Positions 1 to 5,758 of a stretch of 5,758 nucleotides of DNA are shown piece after piece (positions within the stretch are counted from its first letter, which is position 1; each line of letters opens with the position of its first letter). The DNA comes from Pseudomonadota bacterium (lineage in GTDB: Bacteria; Pseudomonadota; Alphaproteobacteria; Rhodospirillales; Rhodospirillaceae). The translations under genes were made by a program, and so were the position numbers. The stretch covers positions 1-5,758 of the forward strand of contig JAEWWF010000338.1 in assembly GCA_023396465.1 (NCBI GenBank), given 5' to 3'. The notes below the pieces were generated by a model. The model was not told the origin of the DNA and did no database searches. It saw only the letters and a program-made list of their open reading frames with translations.

Positions 1-1233
1 GTCCTGGCCCAGCGCCAGCAGCCGGCGCGGCACCTGATGCACCCGCAGCCACGGCCACAAGGCGAGACCGGCGAGGGCCAGGGCGACGGGGCTAGCGGTG
101 GCGCCGGCGGTGGCGGCGGCGGCTCCGGCGATGGCGACGGTCGCTCCCCGATGCAGGGCGGAGGCGGTGACAAGGCGGGCGGCGGTCGCCGAATGCTCCG
201 CCCGCCCGCCGGCCATCTCGGCGAGCAGGTCGTCGTCGCGGCCCCCAAGCAGGACGGACGGCGCCCGCAGGATGGTGTCGAGGGGAATATCGGCGGCTGC
301 CTGATCGCCATGCCGCTGGGCCTGCCGCCACACCGACTCGCGCCGCAGGGTGGTCGCCGCCGCCAGTCCGCCACAGGCCGCCATGCCGACGACCGTGGCC
401 AGGGCCGCCGGTGGAGGATGCAAGAGGGCAAGGGCGGCGACCGGAACGGCGGTGGCGCCGAGGCGGGCCGCCTGAGTAATCAACGGCGCCAGCGCATCCC
501 GCCCGACCCGGCGCCCGCTGTCGGCCAACGCCGCCAGCACCGGCGCTCCCCGCTGACCGATGGCGGCGGCATCGCGGCTCAACAGGGTGTCGAGGGCCGG
601 CCGGCCGATACCGCGCTCCAACCGCCGCGCCAGTCGCCCGGCAACCCCCGCCGAGGCGGCCAGCAGCGGCGGGATCGCAAGCGCCGCCTGCCACGATCCG
701 CCAAGGGCGATGCAAACCGCCGCCAGCACGGAGGCTTCTGCCATCACGGTGGCGGCGATCCACGGTCCGGCCGCGAGAATGGCGCGGCGGAGGATGGCGG
801 AACGGAGCGGGGCCGGAGGCGTCTGGATAACGGACGGTCCCGGCGCGATGTGCAGGGCCACGCCGGTGAAGATGCGGTCAAAATCGCCGTGGGACAGCTG
901 GGCCGGGCCGCTGGCCGGATCGTTGATCCGAACGCCGCGCGGGCCGATGGCCTCCACCACCACCATGTGGTTGAAAGACACGAAAGCGATGAGGGGAAGG
1001 GGGCGGCCTTTCAGCCCCTCAGGCTCGCAACTGACCGCATGGGCGAGGAACCCGTAATGGCGGGCCAGGTCGCGCAGGCGACGCAGGGAGGTGCCATCGC
1101 GCGAGGCGCCCGCTGCCGCGCGCAAGTCATGCAGGGGCACATGACAGCCATGGTAACCCATCAGCATGGCGAGAGCGGCAAGGCCGCACTCGGTCATTTC
1201 GTGCTGAAGGACGGTGGGAGTGCGGACGCTCAC
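1..1233 (-). CDS. NHLM-type peptidase/ABC transporter (C39 bacteriocin-processing exporter), 3' end cut by window edge
   Basis: This protein should cut the leader from the peptide precursor and export the core across the inner membrane. The visible 411 residues begin with a C39 peptidase domain (about 1-130). It opens with RTPTVLQHEMTECG, giving the oxyanion-hole Gln10 and nucleophile Cys16. Later come FNHMVVVEAIG with His89 and INDPASG with Asp105, so the catalytic triad is complete. C39 domains cleave after Gly-Gly, and the precursor encoded just upstream has such a site. From about 145 on there are hydrophobic segments (roughly 151-195, 250-291, 360-393), read as the ABC membrane domain. 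The ATPase domain must lie beyond the left edge. GTG at 1233 is chosen because it is the only usual start in frame that keeps Gln10; the ribosome site is poor (AAGG very close to the GTG). The membrane domain is Ala-rich and lacks the usual FF-x(2)-R-x(2)-G-(D/E) stretch. The family assignment is firm; full function of the truncated part is unseen. Confidence 0.9.
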   Translation of the reverse strand, partial: MSVRTPTVLQHEMTECGLAALAMLMGYHGCHVPLHDLRAAAGASRDGTSLRRLRDLARHYGFLAHAVSCEPEGLKGRPLPLIAFVSFNHMVVVEAIGPRGVRINDPASGPAQLSHGDFDRIFTGVALHIAPGPSVIQTPPAPLRSAILRRAILAAGPWIAATVMAEASVLAAVCIALGGSWQAALAIPPLLAASAGVAGRLARRLERGIGRPALDTLLSRDAAAIGQRGAPVLAALADSGRRVGRDALAPLITQAARLGATAVPVAALALLHPPPAALATVVGMAACGGLAAATTLRRESVWRQAQRHGDQAAADIPLDTILRAPSVLLGGRDDDLLAEMAGGRAEHSATAARLVTASALHRGATVAIAGAAAATAGATASPVALALAGLALWPWLRVHQVPRRLLALGQD

Positions 1234-1281
1234 GGCCTTGTCCGAGGGGTGGCGGTTCGCAGGCGCCGTCTCGATGGGAAA

Positions 1282-1305
1282 GGGGCTCCCGGTGAGGGGA
1301 GCCCC
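1282..1305 (-). terminator. Intrinsic-terminator-like hairpin between precursor and peptidase/transporter genes
   Basis: Read on the minus strand, GGGGCTCCC and GGGAGCCCC form a perfect 9-bp GC-rich stem around the 6-base loop CTCACC, followed by TTTCCC. It begins 6 bases after the precursor stop codon and ends about 48 bases before the GTG of the next gene. The T-run is only three bases, so termination is probably partial: the hairpin may protect the precursor mRNA and lower read-through into the transporter. The stem is seen directly; its function is inferred. Confidence 0.7.
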
Positions 1306-1311
1306 ATCGCC

Positions 1312-1617
1312 TCAGCCGAAGCTGATCTTCGCGTTCTTGCCGAGATCCTTGATGCTGGGCCGCGCCGGATAGCCGCCGGCGACCAGATCAAGCTCGTCAT
1401 CCGACAGCATGCTTTCGTCGGTGGGGATCACGTTGAAGGTGCCGTCCTCGTTCTCCACCAGCTTCAGCGGCAGCGGCAGCTCGACGCCGTAGTGGGCCTT
1501 CACGGCGGCGTTCAGGTCGGCGTCCGCCTCGGCGCGGAAGGCTGCATCGGTCTTCAGACGGCTGATGGCGGCGGCAACGGTGTCGGCGCCGAACAGGGCT
1601 TCAAGGTCGAGGGACAT
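1312..1617 (-). CDS. NHLP-family RiPP precursor peptide, 101 aa
   Basis: This is the substrate of the locus, a peptide precursor with a long leader resembling the alpha subunit of nitrile hydratase. Residues 1-45 form an acidic, Ala-rich helical part (MSLDLEALFGADTV, then LKTDAAFRAEADADLNAAVKAHYG). Residues 46-66 carry the family-like block ELPLPLKLVENEDGTFNVIP. Residues 70-82 are MLSDDELDLVAGG, a classic double-glycine processing site. The remaining 19 residues are the predicted core, YPARPSIKDLGKNAKISFG. ATG at 1617 is chosen; a TTG directly before it (1620) is possible but less likely. GGAG at 1627-1630 lies 9 bases before the ATG. The gene sits 36 bases after the acyltransferase stop and just before the gene for a C39 peptidase, the expected processing enzyme. 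The core has no Cys or Thr, so thioether or thiazole chemistry is unlikely; three lysines are possible acylation sites. Precursor assignment is strong, product type is inferred. Confidence 0.93.
   Translation of the reverse strand: MSLDLEALFGADTVAAAISRLKTDAAFRAEADADLNAAVKAHYGVELPLPLKLVENEDGTFNVIPTDESMLSDDELDLVAGGYPARPSIKDLGKNAKISFG
1315..1371 (-). other. Predicted core peptide (after Gly-Gly cleavage), 19 residues
   Basis: The segment after Gly81-Gly82 encodes Tyr83 to Gly101: YPARPSIKDLGKNAKISFG. It has Lys90, Lys94 and Lys97, one Arg, one Asp, two Ser and no Cys or Thr, so it is net positive and not strongly hydrophobic. The spacing of the lysines (four, then three residues apart) would put them on one face of a helix. 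The cleavage position follows from the known specificity of C39 peptidases and has not been shown here. Confidence 0.75.
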
Positions 1618-1626
1618 CAACAGATA

Positions 1627-1630
1627 CTCC
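1627..1630 (-). promoter_or_regulatory. Ribosome binding site of the precursor gene (GGAG)
   Basis: GGAG on the minus strand stands 9 bases before ATG 1617 and 6 bases before TTG 1620. Both starts are within workable range; the ATG is preferred for its codon, and the choice changes the protein by one residue. Confidence 0.55.
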
Positions 1631-1652
1631 AGAGAATGGTTGACCGTTTATT

Positions 1653-1680
1653 TTTATAGTGTCCGAAAGGTAAGCCTCAG
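1653..1680 (-). promoter_or_regulatory. Possible separate promoter for the precursor gene
   Basis: The minus strand reads CTGAGG (1675-1680), a 16-base spacer, then TATAAA (1653-1658), inside an AT-rich patch (about 1621-1680) that stands out in very GC-rich surroundings. The -10 element is good for a sigma-70 type promoter, while the -35 element matches only in part. It overlaps the last codons of the acyltransferase gene. Transcription would start about 28 bases before the precursor ATG. A dedicated promoter plus the hairpin after the gene would give a short, abundant precursor transcript. This is inference from composition and motif only. Confidence 0.35.
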
Positions 1681-2610
1681 TTCCCATGCCTCGTCCACCT
1701 TCAAATGGAGGGGGCCGAAGCGGCGTCGCACCATGGCCATCATGCGCGGCAGGCAGGTGTGGTAGATGGCGATGGACTGCGGCCCCATCAGCGCCGCCTG
1801 ACGGTCGAAGGCATGCCAGTAGGCGCCGACCAGGGCGCCGGTGTGCCACAGGTCGGGCCGCAGATAGGCGGAGCGGTAGGTGACGGCCGGGCGGTCGCGA
1901 TAGCCGGGTAACGGCACGCCCGCCGCCTGCTCCGCCACCACCCAGCCCACCAGCGCGCCGCCGCATCGCACGGCGACCGAGCATTCGGGCAGCGGTGGGG
2001 CCGGCGACCAGTCGGGATGCATGTGCGGCATGTACCCGTCGCCGTCGGCCATGGCGGCGATGGCGGCATGGTCAGCGGCATCGAGCGGCTGCCAGGGCTC
2101 GTAGCTCACCCCTTGGGCATCCCGCAGGCGGCCGGATACCGCCGGCCAGCGCGCCACCGCCTCCACCATCGGGCCGGCCTCGCTGAAACAGATGAGTTCG
2201 CGCAAGACGGGTGGGTTCCAGCCCGCGGCGGTGGCGGCGGCGACCAGGGCGGCGGCATCCCCCGGCGCCAAACGGCTGGAGTAGGCGGCGATGACACAGT
2301 GGGCGCCAGCGGCGGCGGCCGTCTCGGCGAAGGCGGCGAGGACGTAGCGGCCGATCCCCTGGCGGCGCACCGCTGGCGTCACCACAACCGACAGCAGCAG
2401 GGCTTCGCCCTCGTCGTTCAGGGTTCCGAGCGCCAGGCCGACCGGCACCCCCGCCAGGGTGGCGCCGACCGCCAGCCATGGCGGTGTCAGCGCCGTCAAG
2501 CGGGGGGCGAGGCGGGGGAAGGTAAGGCCGGCATAGGCCGACGCATTCCCGGCGAGCGGCGCCAGCACGACGGCGGAGCGAGGCCGGGCCGCCGCGACCG
2601 GATCAGCCAT
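1654..2610 (-). CDS. Tandem GNAT-family acyltransferase, candidate RiPP (fatty) acyltransferase
   Basis: This 318-residue protein probably moves an acyl group from acyl-CoA or acyl-ACP to an amine, here most plausibly a lysine of the precursor core. The first GNAT half (about 10-145) has the strand WLAVGATLAGVPVGLALG, then SVVVTPAVRRQGIGRYVLAAF (about 74-94), the motif A with the R-x-x-G-x-G cofactor pyrophosphate loop at 82-87. The second half (about 165-318) repeats the layout: CSVAVRCGGALVGWVVAEQ (210-228), then SAYLRPDLWHTGALVGAYWH (247-266), where the cofactor loop is degenerate. This suggests one catalytic and one structural or substrate-binding half. The ATG at 2610 overlaps the stop of the preceding gene by 8 bases, implying translational coupling; an upstream start would lie wholly inside that gene. 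GNAT-like maturases that lipidate Lys or Orn in NHLP/Nif11-leader peptides are known from the selidamides. Alternatives are simple acetylation of the product or a self-immunity acetyltransferase. The fold is confident; the substrate is inferred. Confidence 0.82.
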   Translation of the reverse strand: MADPVAAARPRSAVVLAPLAGNASAYAGLTFPRLAPRLTALTPPWLAVGATLAGVPVGLALGTLNDEGEALLLSVVVTPAVRRQGIGRYVLAAFAETAAAAGAHCVIAAYSSRLAPGDAAALVAAATAAGWNPPVLRELICFSEAGPMVEAVARWPAVSGRLRDAQGVSYEPWQPLDAADHAAIAAMADGDGYMPHMHPDWSPAPPLPECSVAVRCGGALVGWVVAEQAAGVPLPGYRDRPAVTYRSAYLRPDLWHTGALVGAYWHAFDRQAALMGPQSIAIYHTCLPRMMAMVRRRFGPLHLKVDEAWELRLTFRTL

Positions 2611-3160
2611 GGCTATCCACCAGCCGGGCGGTGGCCAGCGTGCGCAGCAGGCGGTCGAAGCGGTCGCCGGCCTGCGACAGCGAGTCGAGGATGGCGTCGT
2701 CCAGTTCGTCGGCCAGAACACCCTCGTCGGCCAGGCTGGTGTCCTCGCCGTAGCCCAGGCGGCGGACGGTATTGCGCAGGCGGTCGGCCAGGAACAGCGC
2801 CATGGCCTTGTAGAAGCGCCCGGTGAAACCGGGATCGGCGGCCAGCTTGGCGCTGAGGTCGGCGCGCGACAGTTCCAGCACCACGCAGCCCTCCAGCGCC
2901 TCCACCGAGGCCGAGGGCGGGGCGCTGTCGACGAAGGACATCTCGCCCACCACCTCGCCGGCGCTCAGGCGGGCGACCGTGCCGACGCCCCGCACCGTCA
3001 CCGCCACATGCCCTTCCAGCACCACGAACAGCGAGGCGATGGGCGTGCCTTCGGTGATCAGCCGCTGGCCGGCGGCGATGCGGCGGCGGACGCCGGCGCG
3101 GGCCAGCCACTCGACGTCGTGGTCGTCGAAATGGCCGAGGATGTACAGAACCTTGCGCAT
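2603..3160 (-). CDS. Cyclic-nucleotide-binding-fold protein associated with peptide export
   Basis: This 185-residue protein has a single CRP-type nucleotide-binding beta barrel (about 20-105). Landmarks are AAGQRLITEGTPIASLFVVLEGHVAV (29-54), then AGEVVGEMSFVDSAPPSASVEA (67-88), the place of the phosphate-binding cassette. A helical tail (about 105-185) follows, without a recognisable helix-turn-helix, so it is probably not a transcription factor. The cassette keeps Gly72-Glu73 but has PPSAS where cAMP-binding proteins carry an Arg, so cyclic nucleotide binding is doubtful. ATG at 3160 is chosen over in-frame upstream codons because GGGAGG (3170-3175) lies 9 bases before it and longer forms would run into the transporter gene. 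It starts 19 bases after the transporter stop and overlaps the acyltransferase gene by 8 bases. Proteins with this fold recur in bacteriocin-type (NHLM) transport operons, notably in cyanobacteria, where their role is unknown; regulation or assembly of the exporter is a reasonable guess. Confidence 0.85.
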   Translation of the reverse strand: MRKVLYILGHFDDHDVEWLARAGVRRRIAAGQRLITEGTPIASLFVVLEGHVAVTVRGVGTVARLSAGEVVGEMSFVDSAPPSASVEALEGCVVLELSRADLSAKLAADPGFTGRFYKAMALFLADRLRNTVRRLGYGEDTSLADEGVLADELDDAILDSLSQAGDRFDRLLRTLATARLVDSHG

Positions 3161-3169
3161 TCCGCGCGT

Positions 3170-3175
3170 CCTCCC
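3170..3175 (-). promoter_or_regulatory. Ribosome binding site of the cyclic-nucleotide-fold gene (GGGAGG)
   Basis: GGGAGG on the minus strand lies 9 bases before ATG 3160, within the 19-base gap after the transporter stop codon. It decides the start of this gene against longer in-frame alternatives beginning inside the transporter gene. Confidence 0.7.
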
Positions 3176-3179
3176 GTGG

Positions 3180-5758
3180 TTAGAGCATCTGGCGCCGCGC
3201 CATGTCGGCGAACGGCCCCGGCGTGGAAACAAGCTCGTCATAGCGCCCCTGCTGGACGATGCGGCCACCCCGCAGCACGATGATGCGGCCGGCCTGCTGC
3301 ACCGAGGTCAGGCGGTGGGCGATGACGATGCGGGTGACCGGCAGGGCGGCCAGGGTTTCGGTGACGATGGCCTGGGTGCGGTTGTCGAGGGCGCTGGTGG
3401 CCTCGTCCAGCACCAGCAGGCGCGGCCGCCGGATCATGGCGCGGGCCAGCAGCAGGCGTTGACGCTGACCGCCGGACAGGGTGGCGCCGCCGTCGAGCAG
3501 CGGGGTATGCATCTCCATCGGCATGGCGCGGATGTCGGGCTCCAGCCCGACCAGCCGGGCCGCCGTCCAGGCGTCTTCCAGTCCGCGACCGCTGGTGCCG
3601 ATGATGTTGCTGAGGATGGTGCCGCCGGACACCTTGCCGTTTTGCAGCACGACGCCCATCTGCCGCCGCACCGCCGCCAGATCAAGATCGGCGAGCGGCT
3701 TGCCGTCGAGGAAGATTTCGCCCCCCTGCGGCCGCTCGAACCCCAGCAGCAGGCGCAGCAGCGTCGATTTGCCCGAGCCGGAGGGCCCGACCAGCGCCAC
3801 CCATTCCCCTGGCTCGATGGCAAGCGACAGGTCTTCCATCAGGCGGGCGCCGCCGCTGTGGTAGGAGAAGGTGACATTGGCGAATTCGACGCCGCCACGC
3901 AGCACCGCCGGATCGCGGCCCTGGCCGGCTTCCTCCGGCACCGCCTCCAGCACCGGCCGCAGGCGGGTGTAGAGGGGCGCTGCCGCCAGCACATCGGTCA
4001 ACGACTGACCGACGGCGTTGAGCGCCGCCAGGAATTGTCCGAAGGCGGCCAGGAACGCCATCATGGCGCCAGGCGTCAGGCCCTGCGGCGGGCTGGTGGG
4101 GTCGCCGCCGCCGAGCAGATGGAGGCGGCGGTCGATGGCCGCGTCCTCGATCAGCACGACGGCGACGCCCAGCAGGAGCAGTGTCGACACGGCCGGGAAC
4201 GCGGCATGGAACACCGTCAGCCGGTTTGAAACCCGGCCGGCGGCGGCGAAGTGGCGCTTCTGGGCGGCGTAAAGGCGGGCCCAGGCGCCGAAGGCGCGGT
4301 CGACGGCGGCAGCGGCCTTCAGCTTGCCGATGCCGGCGAGAATCTGAAACACCAGCCCCTCCACCTGCCCGCGGGCGTCGGCGTGGCGGGTTTCGTGACG
4401 CAACTGCACCGCCGCCAGTCCCACCGTCGCCAGCAGCGACACCAGGGCCAGGGCCAGCCCGAGCAGTGCCAGCCAGGGATCGAAGAAGAACAGCGCCGCC
4501 AGACTGAAGGCGGAAAACAGCAGGCTTTGCAGGGCGGTGAGGGCGGCCCCGGACAGCCGTTCGCGGATGCCCTGCACGCCAAGCACGCGGTCGGCCAGAT
4601 CGCCGGCGCTGTAGCGGCTGTAAAAGGCCGGTGGCAGGCGCAGCAGGCGGTCGAACAGACCGGCCTGAAGCGACCAGTCGAGCCGGCCCTCGACCGTCAG
4701 GGTCAGCATCTGCCGCACCAGATGGAAGGCGCCGATTCCCAAGGCCGCCGCCAGCAGCCCGCCGATCAGGATCAGGTGTTGGTCGGCCATGGCGCGGGGG
4801 ATGATCTCCTGCACCAGCAGGCTGGTGCCGAAGGGGATGCCGAGGGCGAGCAGCGCCGTCAGGGCGCCGAGCCAGCCCAGCCGCCGCAGCACCGGCCCGG
4901 CGTCGCGCAGGCCGAACCGCATCAGCGCCATCGCCCCCAGTGGCGTGTCGGGCAGACGGCGGTAGAGCATGCGGGCCTGCGGCTTGATCTGGTCCGCGAG
5001 GGCGGCGTCCACCCGCCGGATCGTGCCGTCGGTGGGATCGTGCAGGACATACCCGCCGCGTTCCGGCAGCAGCGCCACGGCGGCGGCGCTGTCGCCGCCG
5101 TCGTCCTTTTCCCACCACGCCAGCAGCGGGCCGCTGTCGCGGCGCCACCAGCCGTCGCGCAGCAGCACCGTGCGCCAGCGGATGCCCGATGCTTTCAGCA
5201 CCGCGTGCAGACGGTCGCCATCGGTGTCGTCGGCGGCGGCGGTGGGGCGCAGGGTCAGGCCGAGGCGACGGGCCAGCAGGTGCAGCGCCGCCAGTTCCGC
5301 CACCGTCTCGACCGGCGGCGGCGCGGATACCACGGGGTTGGCCACGTCGGCGAGGGCGCGCAGTCCGTCCCCCCGGGCCCGTCGGTTGAGGTCGTCACGA
5401 TGCTGCTGGCGCTCACCCGCCTGCGCGGCGCGGCGGCGCAGGGCGGTGTCGATGACCCGGGCGGCGTGGGCATGGAAGGCGGTCAGCGCGGCGGGCGCGG
5501 CGGTGGCGGGCAGCGACTCCAGCACCTCGACCGTGCCGCCATCGAGGCAGTGCAGCCACAGGGCGCGGGTGAGCGGCACCGGCGGCGGCATGTCCGGCGT
5601 TGCCGTCGCCACCGGCTCATCGCTGCCGCGCAGCCGGAAGCCGCCATCGCGCACCACCGCCCACACCGGCAGAACCCCCGCGCCGCCGCAGCGCAGGCCG
5701 CCGGCGACCGCATGGACACCGGCGGCGAGGGCGAGGTCGGCGCCGCCGGTCCCGGCAC
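3180..5758 (-). CDS. NHLM-type bacteriocin ABC transporter, membrane and ATP-binding subunit, probably 5' truncated
   Basis: This is the second ABC exporter of the locus, matching the second transporter type of NHLM systems (permease fused to ATPase). Residue numbers count from an in-frame GTG at 5666. Residues 1-240 are a soluble N-terminal region. About 245-560 is the membrane domain with some six hydrophobic segments (near 262-290, 297-318, 370-396, 398-420, 487-507, 533-555) and the typical loop LPPAFYSRYSAGDLADRV (345-361). The ATPase domain is complete: Walker A GPSGSGKST (627-635), Q-loop Gln675, signature LSGGQ (730-734), Walker B LLVLDE (750-755) and H-loop His784, so it should hydrolyse ATP. 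The frame has no stop from GTG 5666 to the right edge, adding 30 codons (AGTGGADLALAAGVHAVAGG and onward), and related proteins have a longer N-terminus, so the true start is probably outside the window. No active C39 triad is seen, which fits a division of labour with the peptidase-bearing transporter downstream. Partner subunits such as a membrane fusion protein are not in the window. Confidence 0.92.
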   Translation of the reverse strand, partial: AGTGGADLALAAGVHAVAGGLRCGGAGVLPVWAVVRDGGFRLRGSDEPVATATPDMPPPVPLTRALWLHCLDGGTVEVLESLPATAAPAALTAFHAHAARVIDTALRRRAAQAGERQQHRDDLNRRARGDGLRALADVANPVVSAPPPVETVAELAALHLLARRLGLTLRPTAAADDTDGDRLHAVLKASGIRWRTVLLRDGWWRRDSGPLLAWWEKDDGGDSAAAVALLPERGGYVLHDPTDGTIRRVDAALADQIKPQARMLYRRLPDTPLGAMALMRFGLRDAGPVLRRLGWLGALTALLALGIPFGTSLLVQEIIPRAMADQHLILIGGLLAAALGIGAFHLVRQMLTLTVEGRLDWSLQAGLFDRLLRLPPAFYSRYSAGDLADRVLGVQGIRERLSGAALTALQSLLFSAFSLAALFFFDPWLALLGLALALVSLLATVGLAAVQLRHETRHADARGQVEGLVFQILAGIGKLKAAAAVDRAFGAWARLYAAQKRHFAAAGRVSNRLTVFHAAFPAVSTLLLLGVAVVLIEDAAIDRRLHLLGGGDPTSPPQGLTPGAMMAFLAAFGQFLAALNAVGQSLTDVLAAAPLYTRLRPVLEAVPEEAGQGRDPAVLRGGVEFANVTFSYHSGGARLMEDLSLAIEPGEWVALVGPSGSGKSTLLRLLLGFERPQGGEIFLDGKPLADLDLAAVRRQMGVVLQNGKVSGGTILSNIIGTSGRGLEDAWTAARLVGLEPDIRAMPMEMHTPLLDGGATLSGGQRQRLLLARAMIRRPRLLVLDEATSALDNRTQAIVTETLAALPVTRIVIAHRLTSVQQAGRIIVLRGGRIVQQGRYDELVSTPGPFADMARRQML

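Noticed and set aside
1315..1371. Core as a lanthipeptide or sactipeptide
   Set aside because: No Cys or Thr and only two Ser in the core, and no matching enzyme in the window.
37..1659. Long plus-strand frame (540 codons) antisense to the peptidase/transporter and precursor genes
   Set aside because: It is rich in Gly, Arg, Gln and Asp with no domain pattern, and lies opposite two genes with clear family motifs. High GC removes stop codons and creates such shadows.
2611..2721. Longer version of the acyltransferase starting at 2721
   Set aside because: The extension is a shadow of the cyclic-nucleotide-fold gene; the GNAT protein reads naturally from ATG 2610 with an 8-base overlap.
3161..3268. 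Longer version of the cyclic-nucleotide-fold protein starting inside the transporter gene
   Set aside because: The extra 36 residues are Arg/Ser-rich and out-of-frame transporter sequence; the GGGAGG site points to ATG 3160.
2017..4229. Two long plus-strand frames opposite the acyltransferase, cyclic-nucleotide-fold and ABC genes
   Set aside because: Low-complexity Gly/Arg/Gln-rich translations with no recognisable motif, no ribosome sites and complete overlap with well-supported minus-strand genes.
3682..5148. Minus-strand frame of 488 codons inside the second ABC transporter
   Set aside because: It is an out-of-frame Arg/Ala/Pro-rich reading of the transporter; the Walker and signature motifs are only in the other frame.
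1..5758. CRISPR arrays, tRNA or rRNA genes, insertion sequences
   Set aside because: No regularly spaced repeats, RNA gene signatures, transposase motifs or terminal inverted repeats were seen by eye; almost all of the window is protein-coding.

Overview
The window is a high-GC stretch (the third codon position is almost always G or C) in which every supported gene lies on the minus strand, so transcription runs from the right edge to the left. It reads as one operon-like locus for making and exporting a ribosomally synthesised peptide (RiPP) of the NHLP/NHLM type, meaning a nitrile-hydratase-like leader peptide with its dedicated microcin-type exporter. Codon usage and the Gram-negative style two-ABC export system suggest an alphaproteobacterium, perhaps of the Rhodospirillales (Magnetospirillum/Azospirillum-like). 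This taxonomic guess is weak; the sequence contains no rRNA or housekeeping marker.

Order in the direction of transcription: (1) 5758-3180, an NHLM-type ABC transporter (TMD plus complete NBD) whose frame is open to the right edge, so its 5' end is probably missing; (2) 3160-2603, a small single-domain cyclic-nucleotide-binding-fold protein; (3) 2610-1654, a tandem GNAT acyltransferase that overlaps gene 2 by 8 bases; (4) 1617-1312, a 101-residue precursor with an NHLP leader, a Gly-Gly processing site and a 19-residue core; (5) 1305-1282, a strong hairpin resembling an intrinsic terminator or attenuator; (6) 1233-1, a C39 peptidase-containing ABC transporter with a complete Cys/His/Asp triad, cut by the left edge before its ATPase domain.

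Proposed working model: the precursor is ribosomally made, the tandem GNAT acylates it (most likely a fatty acyl group on a core lysine), the C39 domain of gene 6 cuts after Gly-Gly, and the two ABC proteins export the product. No lanthionine synthetase, radical SAM enzyme or cyclodehydratase is visible, and the core has no Cys or Thr and only two Ser. This combination matches the selidamide idea (lipidated RiPPs made by GNAT-like maturases from NHLP/Nif11-type precursors), so the locus is a candidate for an undescribed lipopeptide of that class. The product itself is an inference.

No stretch longer than about 80 bases lacks a gene. The many long plus-strand frames are antisense shadows produced by the high GC content.
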